Positions 41,548 to 50,485 of a stretch of 64,000 bases of DNA are shown piece by piece (positions within the stretch are counted from its first letter, which is position 1; every line of letters starts with the position of its first letter). Both the position numbers and the translations under genes were made by a program. The notes beneath the pieces are model-generated. The model saw only the letters and a list, made by a program, of their open reading frames with translations, ran no database searches and had not been told where the DNA came from. Source of the DNA: Rhodanobacteraceae bacterium (GTDB lineage Bacteria; Pseudomonadota; Gammaproteobacteria; Xanthomonadales; Rhodanobacteraceae); assembly GCA_021325475.1 (NCBI GenBank), contig JAJPHA010000090.1, forward strand, positions 1 through 64,000, written 5' to 3'.

Positions 41548-44500
41548 TTACCCCCCGAACCGCAGATTTTTCAGCCTCGCCCCCAGCACCTCGGCGGCGG
41601 CGCGCACATTGGCCTCCGGCGATTTGCGCTGGATGAAGGCCAGCATGTCCACCAGTAGAGGCCGCACCTCCAGGAAGTCGGCCATCTCGTTCTTGATCTG
41701 TTCGACGATGACCTGCGGCTCGGTGTCCTTCAGTATCTGCTGCAGGGCAATGATGATCCGGCCCAGCTTGGTGACGCCGATCTCCGTGGACTCGGTCAGA
41801 TCGCGGGAGGCGAACTCAGTCACGCGCTTGAGCCGCGCGTGATTGGGGCGCATGTCGCCCATCACGCGGCTGTAGTCCTCCACACGGAAGGCTTTGGCGA
41901 AATTCTGGTAGTTGTCCAGCTTGGTCGAACCGGTCGTCTCCATGTCCAGCATGCGCAACACGAAGCGCTCGATGCCGGTGAGCTTGGCCCAGGTGTCCGG
42001 GGCCAGGCCTTCGGGCACCAGCAGGCTCGACGCCGTCTCTGCCGCCTGTTGGACGATCTCGTCCACGACCGTCACTTCTCCGCGCGCCCGCGGGCGGAGA
42101 GCAAAAGTCGTCACGTCCTCGCCGCCGATGTGGGTGTAGGCGGTGAGCACCTTGAGCGCCGCCGCATAGCCCGCCATTTGCAGGTCGGAGTCGTTGAACA
42201 CCGGCTCGCCGTGATGTGCCCTCACCGTGTCGTTGAGGTGCATCATGGTTTCGATCTGCCGCGCCACCTCCTGCCGCACGGCAGGCAAGATGCGCTGCTT
42301 GAACCCCGTGCGCTCGCCGGCGGGTCGCTTCTTGAGCATCAGGATCACCGTGCCCTGCACATAGCCGCCTTTCTTGAGTTCGGAGGTCGTCTCGGTGGCG
42401 ATGTACCAGGCGGCCACCACCTGTAGGCCCGCCGCCCAGAAGATGCCGATCAGATCGCTCCACACCCCAGTGTCCTGGTGCGTGAACATCACGCACTGCA
42501 GGCCGTTGTCGGGCATGTGTTCGGCCATCGCCCGGTAGGCGGCCACCATGCCGCGCCGGAAGTCTTCACCTGCGCCTTTGATCGCCAGCGCCCGGCGCGA
42601 ATCCCACACCCATTCGTCGAACGGTTGGGGTGGGTTTTTGCGCAGCCAGGCAATGAAGAACTCGGTGATCTCGTGGTAGTTGACGGCGTCGGCGTAGGGG
42701 GGGTCGGTGATCCAGAATTCGCAGTGCTGTCTCGGCTGATCCGCCGGGACAGATACGACCTCACGCTTTACATCCGGCATCGTCACACTACTTAACTCGA
42801 AGAAATTCGGTGTGAATCGAACAAAACCTCGCACGGCGTAGTTGTAAAAAACGTTGAGTGCTTGGTTGTAGAAAACATGCTTAGGGCCGCCTTCGCCTTG
42901 GGTCGGCAACCACTGACAAAGCTTGGCGTAGAAATTCAGCATCTTGGCTATGTTGATCCAGCCTGCATTAGCCACTTGTGAGGCTCGCCATTCTTGGATC
43001 GTCAGCCCCATTGACAACAACTGCCTTGCATTGAACAAATGATGCCAATGCGTCCAGCCGCGCGTGCGGATCGGCTCGTCGGTCTTGTCCCCCGGCTCGA
43101 TGGCCATGTCGGGGACGAGGCCCTCGGTCTGCCAGCGAGCGAGGTTTTCGGCGACGATGGTCTCCACCTTGCGCTCGCGCTCCAGGTCCGCTTCCGTGGG
43201 GGCGGCAAACCAGGTCTCTTGGCGGGCGGCCTCGATCGTTTCCTTCTTGATCCACTGGATGCAATAGAGCCGCTCCTGGAAGATGTCTTCCGGGCGCGGC
43301 TTGAAATCGTGTTTTTCCCAGCGGCGCAGCCGATTGCCCGTGCTGCCATCAGGCAGCCGATAGTCGCCACGCAAGGTCTTGATCGGGGTGCGATAGGTCT
43401 TGCCATCGAGCTGATAGACCATGTCGCCGTCTTGCACCGTGCCGGTCTCGGCTGCTGCAATCGCCTTCGCCGAGGCACCGGTGACGACCTCGATGTCAAA
43501 GCGCTTCAGGGCAGGGTTCGGCACCAGCTTGGCAATGGCGCCTTGCTTGGGCGAGATCACCCAACTGGGGGCGAGCGGCACCATCCAGCCGGTTTCCGGG
43601 CAGCGCGCCTCCAGGCAGTAGAGGTAGGCCTTGGCGCGGTTGCCGTGTTCGTCGTGCTCGACGCCTAACCGCGTGATCTCGGCATCCACCTCGGCAAACA
43701 CCCGCTGCTGCGCGGACTCCAGGGCGGCGCGCCGGTCGCCCGGGGCACCGATGACATTGAGCGCGCCCCAGGTGAGCATGCAGGCGATGGGGTTGAGATC
43801 AGAGGCATAGGCATCGCACCCGATGCGTGCTGCTTCGAAGGGGATGGATCCGCCACCGCTGAAGGTGTCGCCCACGCGCGGGCGGTGGCCATAGCGCAGG
43901 ATGCCCAATTGCTCGATGAGCTCCGGGAACGAATGGGCATCGATGCCCAAATGCGCGTAGTGGCGGTTGACCTTGGGCCACACTGGTGCGTAGAGCCAAT
44001 CGGGATCGACCTCTTCAGGGCGTTTGCACAGGCTCGCTTTCTCTTCGTAGCTTCCGAGAGTGGCCAGCAATTTGCGATAGATCACCAGCCTGTCGTCATC
44101 GCTCAGATCGCGCTTCCACCGCAGCGAGATGCCCTCGGCATCCACATCCATCGGAAACCGCATCCAGCGAATATCACCTCCGGTGACATCGCTCCTCTTG
44201 ATGGTTGCCTTGAAATAGTCCCAAGGTTCATCAAGCTGGATACGCGCAGCGATCTCGGATGGCGATATGGCATTGGCTGCAAGCGCCCGCCGCGCCAGCC
44301 CCTCCTCGTCGAAGGCCATCAGCGCTTCGAACACCGCCAGATCAGCCTCGGGGTCATCGGTAGGCGGCAAGAGGCTGCCCAGCACGATGGCGCGCACCAG
44401 GATCAAGGGTTTCCTGCCCTTCCAGTAGGAGCCCAGACCCGTCAGGGTCTGCGCCGCCACCGCCTTGCGTTCGGTCTGCGCCTCGAAGGACACCTTCTGC

Positions 44501-44580
44501 GCCGGAAAGACCGTCTCGATCAGAGCCGGGGCATCCTTCAGCGCCAGTGGGGTGAGGGTTGTTCTTGTTTGTGCATGCAT
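41548..44580 (-). CDS. DUF1156 DNA methyltransferase (anti-phage associated)
   Basis: A 1010-aa protein. The N-terminal 60 residues include the DUF1156 region. The AdoMet site is DTFSGGGSIPFEA (about 238–250) and the catalytic motif TDPPYADAVNY (about 625), N6-adenine type. Between them lies a long variable region, part of which (about residues 513–603) is coded by DNA of strikingly lower GC. In islands of this type the enzyme probably marks host DNA so that the helicase–ATPase partners spare it. It starts 13 nt after darG. Confidence 0.88.
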   Translation of the reverse strand: MHAQTRTTLTPLALKDAPALIETVFPAQKVSFEAQTERKAVAAQTLTGLGSYWKGRKPLILVRAIVLGSLLPPTDDPEADLAVFEALMAFDEEGLARRALAANAISPSEIAARIQLDEPWDYFKATIKRSDVTGGDIRWMRFPMDVDAEGISLRWKRDLSDDDRLVIYRKLLATLGSYEEKASLCKRPEEVDPDWLYAPVWPKVNRHYAHLGIDAHSFPELIEQLGILRYGHRPRVGDTFSGGGSIPFEAARIGCDAYASDLNPIACMLTWGALNVIGAPGDRRAALESAQQRVFAEVDAEITRLGVEHDEHGNRAKAYLYCLEARCPETGWMVPLAPSWVISPKQGAIAKLVPNPALKRFDIEVVTGASAKAIAAAETGTVQDGDMVYQLDGKTYRTPIKTLRGDYRLPDGSTGNRLRRWEKHDFKPRPEDIFQERLYCIQWIKKETIEAARQETWFAAPTEADLERERKVETIVAENLARWQTEGLVPDMAIEPGDKTDEPIRTRGWTHWHHLFNARQLLSMGLTIQEWRASQVANAGWINIAKMLNFYAKLCQWLPTQGEGGPKHVFYNQALNVFYNYAVRGFVRFTPNFFELSSVTMPDVKREVVSVPADQPRQHCEFWITDPPYADAVNYHEITEFFIAWLRKNPPQPFDEWVWDSRRALAIKGAGEDFRRGMVAAYRAMAEHMPDNGLQCVMFTHQDTGVWSDLIGIFWAAGLQVVAAWYIATETTSELKKGGYVQGTVILMLKKRPAGERTGFKQRILPAVRQEVARQIETMMHLNDTVRAHHGEPVFNDSDLQMAGYAAALKVLTAYTHIGGEDVTTFALRPRARGEVTVVDEIVQQAAETASSLLVPEGLAPDTWAKLTGIERFVLRMLDMETTGSTKLDNYQNFAKAFRVEDYSRVMGDMRPNHARLKRVTEFASRDLTESTEIGVTKLGRIIIALQQILKDTEPQVIVEQIKNEMADFLEVRPLLVDMLAFIQRKSPEANVRAAAEVLGARLKNLRFGG

Positions 44581-44593
44581 GGCTAGGTGATCT

Positions 44594-45643
44594 TCAAGCG
44601 GTCGCTGCCTGCACCCAGCCGTGGGAGGCCAGTCTGTCGGCGGCGATGGCGATCTGTCGGAGCGTAAACTGGCGCTTGCGCGGGTTCCAGGCGTGGATGC
44701 GCTTGGCTACCTCGTCGAGCTGGCAGACGCCTTCGCGCGTCATGGCCCAATGCGCGGTGGAGAGCAGCTCGAGGCCATAGGGCGACTCGAAACCTTCGAT
44801 GAGGCGGGTGACGCGCTCGAAGCGTTGGCGGCTGTCGGCATGTTGGTCGAGGAAGGCGGATGCCTCCTGGATGGCGCCGGGAACCAGCGTCAGCGGCTTG
44901 TCGGGCGCATCGCCGCCGTCGGCGTAACCGGCGATCAGGTGTCCCTCGACCGTGCGCAGCACGTGGCGCAGGTTCTCGGCGTAGGGGCCATAAGGCGCCT
45001 TGACGTACTTCAAGCGCAGCGGCTCTCCTGCCTCCTGCATGAAGTACATCAGCTTGTGCACCTCCAGCAAGGTCACGAAGGGGTCGAGCAAGCCGCCGAG
45101 ATAACGGTGGATCAACTCGACCAAGGCTGCGCGTCCTGCGGTCATGGCCGGCACTTCGCGCCCATGCGCCATCTTGTCAGTGGTGGGCGCGCCGTTGGGC
45201 TCGAACACGAGCACGTGCACGTCCTCCAGTTGCCCCAGCGCTCGCTCGATGCGTGGACGCACCTTGCTCCAGTCCAAGCCCCCCAGGCCGCTGCCCAGCG
45301 GTGGTATGGCGATGGAGCGGATGCCCTTGTCGCGAATGACCCGGGCCAGATCGACCAAGCCCGCTTCGATGTCCTCGATGCGGCTCTTGCCGCGCCAATG
45401 GCGCTTGGTTGGGAAGTTGATGATGAAGCGTGGCGGCGTGAGCTGACCCGTCTCGAAGACGAACATGTGGCCCGGCTGCACGGCCTCGCGCTTACAGGCC
45501 GCCTCGTAAGCCTTGAAGTTCTCAGGGAAGGCGTTCTTGAACTGCAAGGCGATCCCGCGCCCCATCACGCCGACGCAGTTGACGGTGTTGACCAGAGCGT
45601 CCGCCTCGCACTTGAGGATGTCGCCCGAGGTGAACTCGATCAT
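44594..45643 (-). CDS. darG: DarG antitoxin, macrodomain DNA ADP-ribosyl hydrolase
   Basis: A 349-aa protein from the minus ATG at 45643. The N-terminal macrodomain has DALVNTVNCVGVMGRGIALQ and IPPLGSGLGGLDW, the ADP-ribose-binding loops of DarG. The C-terminal half (LLEVHKLMYFMQEAGEPLRL, YGPYAENLRHVLRTVEGHLI) is the DarT-binding region. It removes ADP-ribose from thymine in DNA and neutralises DarT. It follows darT by 20 nt. Confidence 0.93.
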   Translation of the reverse strand: MIEFTSGDILKCEADALVNTVNCVGVMGRGIALQFKNAFPENFKAYEAACKREAVQPGHMFVFETGQLTPPRFIINFPTKRHWRGKSRIEDIEAGLVDLARVIRDKGIRSIAIPPLGSGLGGLDWSKVRPRIERALGQLEDVHVLVFEPNGAPTTDKMAHGREVPAMTAGRAALVELIHRYLGGLLDPFVTLLEVHKLMYFMQEAGEPLRLKYVKAPYGPYAENLRHVLRTVEGHLIAGYADGGDAPDKPLTLVPGAIQEASAFLDQHADSRQRFERVTRLIEGFESPYGLELLSTAHWAMTREGVCQLDEVAKRIHAWNPRKRQFTLRQIAIAADRLASHGWVQAATA

Positions 45644-45663
45644 GGCTGTGCCCCTCTCATTTC

Positions 45664-46311
45664 TCAGTAATACCAATCCGGGCGGATTTCGACCGTAGGT
45701 CGGTGTCCGTTTACCGGAAGGGCGTTCACAACTTGCTGGTAGATCGTGCGATTGAGTACGCCAACGCGCTCGATCAGGTGCCAGGGAAAGCTGTGCTCCA
45801 GCAGAAACTCGGCTTGCTTGCCTTCCTTGCACTGCCGCCAATCCCGCGCTTGAACAGCCACCCAGTCGATTTCGTCGAGGCGTGCCAAATCGCAACGGTC
45901 CTCGAAGAAGTACGAACCAGCGTTCGAGAGGGTGAAGGCCCACCGCCTCTGTTGGGCTTGTGCCCAAGCAACGGTGGCGTGAAGATCCGCTTCGAAATGC
46001 AGGATCGGGGCCTGTCCACCGCGATAACCCAGCTCCGGATGATTGCCCTGGTGGATCAGGTACAACATCACCGAGCGCGGGCAGAAGTAGAACGGCACGC
46101 AGTCGCCCACGTGCAGGCCGGGGTGGCTGTTCAATGACAGGGTCAAGCGCCGCTGCTTGATGCCGCTCATGCCGATGGTCGTACCCGCGGGCGCACGACG
46201 AATGACCGCCGCGTCGCACCAGAGGAAGCCGTCGGCCACGATGGAGGGCAAACGATCCACATGGGCGATGTGGTAGATCTTGGGCTGCGGGGGTACGAGG
46301 CCGTTGGTCAT
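45664..46311 (-). CDS. darT: DarT toxin, DNA ADP-ribosyltransferase
   Basis: A 215-aa protein. IYHIAHVDRLPSIVADGFLW at the N-terminus and LLEHSFPWHLIERVGV near the end are typical of DarT (DUF4433). The Glu in KQAEFLLEHSFPW corresponds to the catalytic Glu. The enzyme attaches ADP-ribose to thymidine in single-stranded DNA and blocks replication, including that of phage. Its ATG overlaps the DUF3780 stop by 4 nt, so it is translationally coupled to the defence operon. Confidence 0.93.
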   Translation of the reverse strand: MTNGLVPPQPKIYHIAHVDRLPSIVADGFLWCDAAVIRRAPAGTTIGMSGIKQRRLTLSLNSHPGLHVGDCVPFYFCPRSVMLYLIHQGNHPELGYRGGQAPILHFEADLHATVAWAQAQQRRWAFTLSNAGSYFFEDRCDLARLDEIDWVAVQARDWRQCKEGKQAEFLLEHSFPWHLIERVGVLNRTIYQQVVNALPVNGHRPTVEIRPDWYY

Positions 46312-46943
46312 GCCGTGTCGTCCCCAAACAGGTCCAGCGATGGCCGGTTGTCGTCGCGGTCGTTGCGGCCGCGGCGGGCGCGGGTGCCGAGCAAATCGCT
46401 CTGCGCGACATCACCCAGGGCATGCTGAAGCGCGATGCGCCACCCCTTGCCGGCGTCCATGACGCCGCCAGTGGCCATGGCGGTCATGCCAAACAGCCAC
46501 CAGCGCTCCTCGGGCCGAAGCGCCAGCCAGTTCCTCACGGCGACGGGGATCTTGGCTGCCTCCATCTGCTCGACGGCCCAGGCCAGGACACAGAGTTCCT
46601 TGCCGAGCAGGCGATCCACAGGGTTCTCGCCGATCTTCCATGCACTGGGCTTCAATCCGTGCGCGGTGAGGCGTGCGTTGAAGGCCCGCTGCACCTCGGC
46701 ACGGATGGCCGTCCAGCGCGGCCGGTCGAGCAAGACGCGGTCGATCACCGCGGTGTCCGCCGAGGCCGATTGCAGCCCGAGGTACTCGCTGATCTGAACC
46801 TTGCCCGTGCTGCTCTTGGGGATGAGCACCTTGAAGTGATGCGGGTCCGAGGTCGCGGGCACCCCGAAGCCCAGCGTATGCTGGACTTGCACACGCCCTG
46901 CTGGCGTCCGGTGTGCTGCGGCCTTGGCGCGCGTCATGGTCAT
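46308..46943 (-). CDS. DUF3780 anti-phage-associated protein
   Basis: A 211-aa protein. GFGVPATSDPHHFKVLIPKS at the start and ERWWLFGMTAMATGGVMDAG, WRIALQHAL near the end match DUF3780, known mainly next to DUF499 and DUF1156 genes. No catalytic motif seen. It overlaps the DUF499 gene by 4 nt and probably forms part of the same complex. Confidence 0.85.
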   Translation of the reverse strand: MTMTRAKAAAHRTPAGRVQVQHTLGFGVPATSDPHHFKVLIPKSSTGKVQISEYLGLQSASADTAVIDRVLLDRPRWTAIRAEVQRAFNARLTAHGLKPSAWKIGENPVDRLLGKELCVLAWAVEQMEAAKIPVAVRNWLALRPEERWWLFGMTAMATGGVMDAGKGWRIALQHALGDVAQSDLLGTRARRGRNDRDDNRPSLDLFGDDTA

Positions 46944-49900
46944 TCCTCCTGGCTCACGTCGCCCGGCTTGAGCTCAACACCGGCGATCTTTGCGAACTCC
47001 TTGAGCGCAAAGCCCGTGTCGAACTGAATGCCTTCCGCAATGGCGATGTTGACCAAGGCTTCGGGCTCACCCAGAACGTCGCGAAGGCTGTTGACGACGC
47101 CTTCGATCATGGCAGCCGTGACCTCGCGCTCCTGGAAGCGCACGGTCACGGTGTTTTCGCCTTCGCCAATCTCGATGCGAACGCCCTTGAAACGCGTGCC
47201 CGGCTGATCGCGGAAGCGATTGATGACCCCGAATACACGGTCGGTGGTGTCCAGAGACACACGCTTGCTCTGCAGGCGGGCCGGCTTGGCATCGACGATC
47301 TGGACCGTCTTGTCGCCGCTGGCCGGGATCTGGAAGTCGGCCGTCTTGTTGGCTTCTCCCGCCCGTGCAAACACCAGCAGGCGATAAGCACCGGGGCCGA
47401 TCTCGAAGGGGCCGTCGTACCGGGTGCCGTCCTTAGGGTTGGACCCGTCCAGTGTGTAGTAGAGATTTGCCCGCGGGGTGGCCTCGAGGCGCACACGGCG
47501 CTTGTCGGCAGCCGGTTCGACCTGGTGACGGATCTTCAGGTCGGCCAACCAGCGCACGGCTGGAGCGCTTTCATGTTGCCCAGTGGTGTCCTTCACCCAG
47601 AAGTAGAGGGTCCCCTCCGTCGTCGTGAAGTTGTCGAGGTCATCGACCTTCTGGTCCTTGTCCGTGACCTCGGGCTTGGTCGACCAATAGACCACCGGGC
47701 TGTCGCCCGCATGGCGAGGCGTCAGACTCAACACCGTCTCTCCCGAGTCGGCCTTGACGTTGACGACGGACACATTGACCGTGGCCTTGTCCTTGGGGAA
47801 GGGGCCTTTCTCGATGTAGCCGTCTTCACCGAGACGCCAGCGACCTTGCTTCAACGCCTCCGTCTTGAGGGCGTCGAGGCCGCTCGCGCCCGGCATCCAG
47901 GGCCAGATGGGCGAGCACTTGGCGCGCGTGACGACGTCCTTCCACGGCGTGCGGCGGTTGTCCTTGCCGGAGGGCCAGAGGTACTCCTCGGCCTGCGCGA
48001 AGTACTCGTCCAGGTTGTCCTTCGTCAGCTCTCGCACGAGCTTGTAATCCGCTCTGGGGCTTGCGAGCAGACTCTCGATCTGAGCTTCGGCGGACTGATC
48101 GCCCTGGCCGATCTTCAGCCCCTGATCGATGGTGACGCCGGCTAAAACGTCGCGGCCATCGACCGGGTCGTTCACCGGGAAGTAGAGGCGGTTGTAGGCG
48201 GCCGATAGGGCCTTGCCGAAGCGGTCTTCCGCTTCTTCCAGGCGGTCGCGCGCTTCTTCGAACAGCGTGTCACCAGGGCGAAGCCGCTTGTGGATCTGCT
48301 CGATGGCGTAGAGCTCACGCAGACGCTCCTCGACAGCATCCGCCAACAGGCTATCCTGACCCGTGAGCACCAGCAGGTTGTTTTTCTCCTGCTGATAGTC
48401 AAAGAAGTTCTGAAGTTCGCTCGGAGGAACCTTGCCATCGGGCTTGATGACGATGAGCGTCCGCGGGCCGGAGAGCTTCAATTCATCGAGCTTGGGCAGG
48501 ACCTGCACATCCTGGTATGCAATCTTGCGAACCGGCTCAAGGATGCCGGTGAGACGATTGATCAGCGCCTGATCGATCTTGGGCTGAGGGACCTCCTTAG
48601 CGTTGCGCTCGATCTGGCGCGAGAGGTTCTCCGTTTCCTTGATAAAGAAGCGTTGCTCTTCACGGTGCAGGTACCAGGCGGCCTCCCGCAGCCGCTGCAT
48701 AGCCTGAAGGAATTCGTCAGGCTTGCGCTGCGGGGCAGCCAGGAACTCGATGAGCTCGCTCTCGGAAAGGCCGATCCGCCCCCCAACCGCGCGGGACAGG
48801 CTCGAGGCCAGCAGCAGGGTCATCACCTGTCGCGCGGCATCAGAGCCCAGCTCGTCGTCGATGTGTTCGGCAATTGCGTTGCCGTTGTCGGCGATGTCCC
48901 GCGTGACGGCCGGCATCAGCTTCGGTGCGATGCGTTCGATCTCGTCCTTGACCTGATCGTCGTTGAGGTTGAGATGCTGCGTGCCGATCAGGAAGACGTC
49001 ATCCGTCTCGCGCTCCTCGACGCTCTTGAGGAGTCGGGCGGTAAACTGCATCAGGCCACGGGTTTGGCGGAACCCTTCGTTCTCCTTGAACAGCGCGACA
49101 AGGTGCTTGAACGAGGGGTGGAAGGGGTAGGTCTCGCGCACCTGCTCGGCAATCTGCTCGATGCTGCTGGCCACGATGTAGCCGCCGTCTTCGGCCTTCT
49201 TGATCTGCTGGGCGTACTCTTCGGCCACATCCGCGATGACGCGCTCGTCGGGCAGCTCGTCGATGAGCCGCTTCTTGAGGATCTCGTAGATCTCGTTGCC
49301 GGCCAGTTGCACCGGTGTGATGGTCATCGCTTGACGGCGCGTCTCCTGCTGCAGATTGGAGATTGCGTCGGCAAGGGCCTTCGTCTGCGCCTTGTAACTA
49401 CCCGAGAGATTCGCAACGACAATGGCGCAGTTGGGCAACTCCAGCGCCGCGCTCATCAAGCTGGAGAGGCTGTAGACCACCATGTTGGCCAGCGTGCCCT
49501 GACCGAACACCTGGGTGCTGGCGTTGTCGAGATAGGGTGGCAGCTCGTCCAGCAGGATCAAGGTCGGCTTGTCGCCGATGATTTCCTTCCACTTGCGTTG
49601 ATCGACGGCCTTGGGACCGTTGGCCCAGTAGGGCTTGATGGCATCTTCGGCGCCAAGCTGGCTTGCGATCTCACCCCAGATGTAGTTGTCCGGATTGTTG
49701 CGACCGTTGAAGGCGGCGATACGTGCCGTGCCAAAGTCCACACGGGCAGCGAGATCGGGAGGGAGGACATCGGAACGCAGGTGCGGGTGACGCGCCAGCA
49801 GGCCGAGCGCGATCATCATGTGCGTCTTACCGCCACCCATGGCTTGGGTGAGCTCGAAGACCGCCTGATCTGACTTGCCCGACAAGCGCAGCAGCCCCTC

Positions 49901-50065
49901 ACGGAACAGCTGCTCCATGCCGTGCGTGACGAAGTTGCGCGAGAAGAACTCCCGCCCATCCCCCTCGTCATTGATGAGCTCTGCCAGATTCTCGATCCCC
50001 TGGCTCATCCGGTAGTCCCGGATGATCGGATTGAACCGGCAGGCCTGCTTGACCGTCTTGATCAT
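46940..50065 (-). CDS. DUF499 AAA-like ATPase
   Basis: A 1041-aa protein from the minus ATG at 50065. Walker A GGGKTH (77–82) in the phrase LTQAMGGGKTHMM and Walker B LILLDELPPYLD (about 169–180) are the DUF499 signatures. The last 300 residues hold beta-rich modules (YYTLDGSNPKDGTRYDGPFE) and a helical end. A longer frame runs upstream to 50425 but overlaps the regulator and lacks similarity. It is likely the main ATPase of the defence complex. Confidence 0.88.
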   Translation of the reverse strand: MIKTVKQACRFNPIIRDYRMSQGIENLAELINDEGDGREFFSRNFVTHGMEQLFREGLLRLSGKSDQAVFELTQAMGGGKTHMMIALGLLARHPHLRSDVLPPDLAARVDFGTARIAAFNGRNNPDNYIWGEIASQLGAEDAIKPYWANGPKAVDQRKWKEIIGDKPTLILLDELPPYLDNASTQVFGQGTLANMVVYSLSSLMSAALELPNCAIVVANLSGSYKAQTKALADAISNLQQETRRQAMTITPVQLAGNEIYEILKKRLIDELPDERVIADVAEEYAQQIKKAEDGGYIVASSIEQIAEQVRETYPFHPSFKHLVALFKENEGFRQTRGLMQFTARLLKSVEERETDDVFLIGTQHLNLNDDQVKDEIERIAPKLMPAVTRDIADNGNAIAEHIDDELGSDAARQVMTLLLASSLSRAVGGRIGLSESELIEFLAAPQRKPDEFLQAMQRLREAAWYLHREEQRFFIKETENLSRQIERNAKEVPQPKIDQALINRLTGILEPVRKIAYQDVQVLPKLDELKLSGPRTLIVIKPDGKVPPSELQNFFDYQQEKNNLLVLTGQDSLLADAVEERLRELYAIEQIHKRLRPGDTLFEEARDRLEEAEDRFGKALSAAYNRLYFPVNDPVDGRDVLAGVTIDQGLKIGQGDQSAEAQIESLLASPRADYKLVRELTKDNLDEYFAQAEEYLWPSGKDNRRTPWKDVVTRAKCSPIWPWMPGASGLDALKTEALKQGRWRLGEDGYIEKGPFPKDKATVNVSVVNVKADSGETVLSLTPRHAGDSPVVYWSTKPEVTDKDQKVDDLDNFTTTEGTLYFWVKDTTGQHESAPAVRWLADLKIRHQVEPAADKRRVRLEATPRANLYYTLDGSNPKDGTRYDGPFEIGPGAYRLLVFARAGEANKTADFQIPASGDKTVQIVDAKPARLQSKRVSLDTTDRVFGVINRFRDQPGTRFKGVRIEIGEGENTVTVRFQEREVTAAMIEGVVNSLRDVLGEPEALVNIAIAEGIQFDTGFALKEFAKIAGVELKPGDVSQEE

Positions 50066-50259
50066 GAGCGCACTCCGCTGTTGTTCTCGGCTTCGTCGGA
50101 GGGCGGAATCTCGATCCCTCGCTGTTCGCAATAGTCGCGAATCAGGACCTCGACCATGTTGGCGATGGACCGATGTTCGAGATTCGCCGCGAGGCGCAGC
50201 GCTTCCTTGAGAGCGGGATCGATCCGAAAGGTCAGCGTAGCGGTCTTGCTTGCGGCCAT
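50062..50259 (-). CDS. Ribbon-helix-helix regulator of the defence operon
   Basis: A 65-aa protein from the minus ATG at 50259 behind GGAGAGG; a GTG at 50277 would add six residues. AASKTATLTFRIDPALKEAL is the DNA-binding ribbon and first helix. It is the first gene of the operon and overlaps the DUF499 start by 4 nt. An inverted repeat over the -10 upstream is its likely target, so it may keep the operon low until infection. Confidence 0.75.
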   Translation of the reverse strand: MAASKTATLTFRIDPALKEALRLAANLEHRSIANMVEVLIRDYCEQRGIEIPPSDEAENNSGVRS

Positions 50260-50285
50260 AGCCTCTCCGGAAGCCACTGCAAATG

Positions 50286-50320
50286 TACTGCATTCTACAG
50301 TATCGACTCGGCTTCGGCAA
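50286..50320 (-). promoter_or_regulatory. Defence operon promoter with operator
   Basis: Minus strand -35 TTGCCG (50315–50320), 17-nt spacer, -10 TAGAAT (50292–50297). TACTG (50286–50290) and CAGTA (50298–50302) form an inverted repeat spanning the -10, suited to an RHH repressor. Confidence 0.65.
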
Positions 50321-50454
50321 TGCGATGCAAGTCGGCAATCCGCCTCGGTCTGCTGCCTTGCCGAAGCTCGGGATGGGTGGCTCTCCAGGCGTTTGGAGGG
50401 AAGTGGCGGGGGTGACCGGCGTCATGGACTGACGTTGTTGTTGGCAGGAGTCTC

Positions 50455-50485
50455 ATGAACGCGCTGTTCTGCCAAGAAGCCAAGC
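50455..50485 (-). repeat. Leader-like motif copy D
   Basis: Plus strand ATGAACGCGCTGTTC… ending GAAGCCAAGC; matches copy C at 27 of 31 positions in opposite orientation. It marks the right edge of the defence island. Confidence 0.8.

Larger units (their letters stand above)
35376..50277 (-). other. Defence island: DUF499/DUF3780/DarTG/DUF1156/ATPase cassette/PLD helicase operon
   Basis: Ten intact genes on the minus strand with overlaps or gaps of at most 20 nt, read from one promoter near 50.29–50.32 kb. GC is lower than in the prophage and core on both sides, judged by eye. The set joins a known defence-associated backbone with a DarTG module and a three-gene ATPase cassette. It lies between the lysis genes of the prophage and a tRNA operon. 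Confidence 0.85.

Noticed and set aside
44594-46423. Single fused DarT–DarG frame
   Set aside because: The darG frame is open upstream, but darT is coded in a different frame with its own start and stop; a 20-nt gap separates the two genes.
35701-50277. Assigning the island to DISARM or BREX
   Set aside because: There is no DrmB/DUF1998 protein, no PglZ phosphatase, no BrxC/PglY and no Lon-like protease; only the methyltransferase–helicase theme is shared.
50066-50425. Upstream extension of the DUF499 frame
   Set aside because: It overlaps the RHH gene in another frame, crosses the promoter, and the conserved family start is at 50065.
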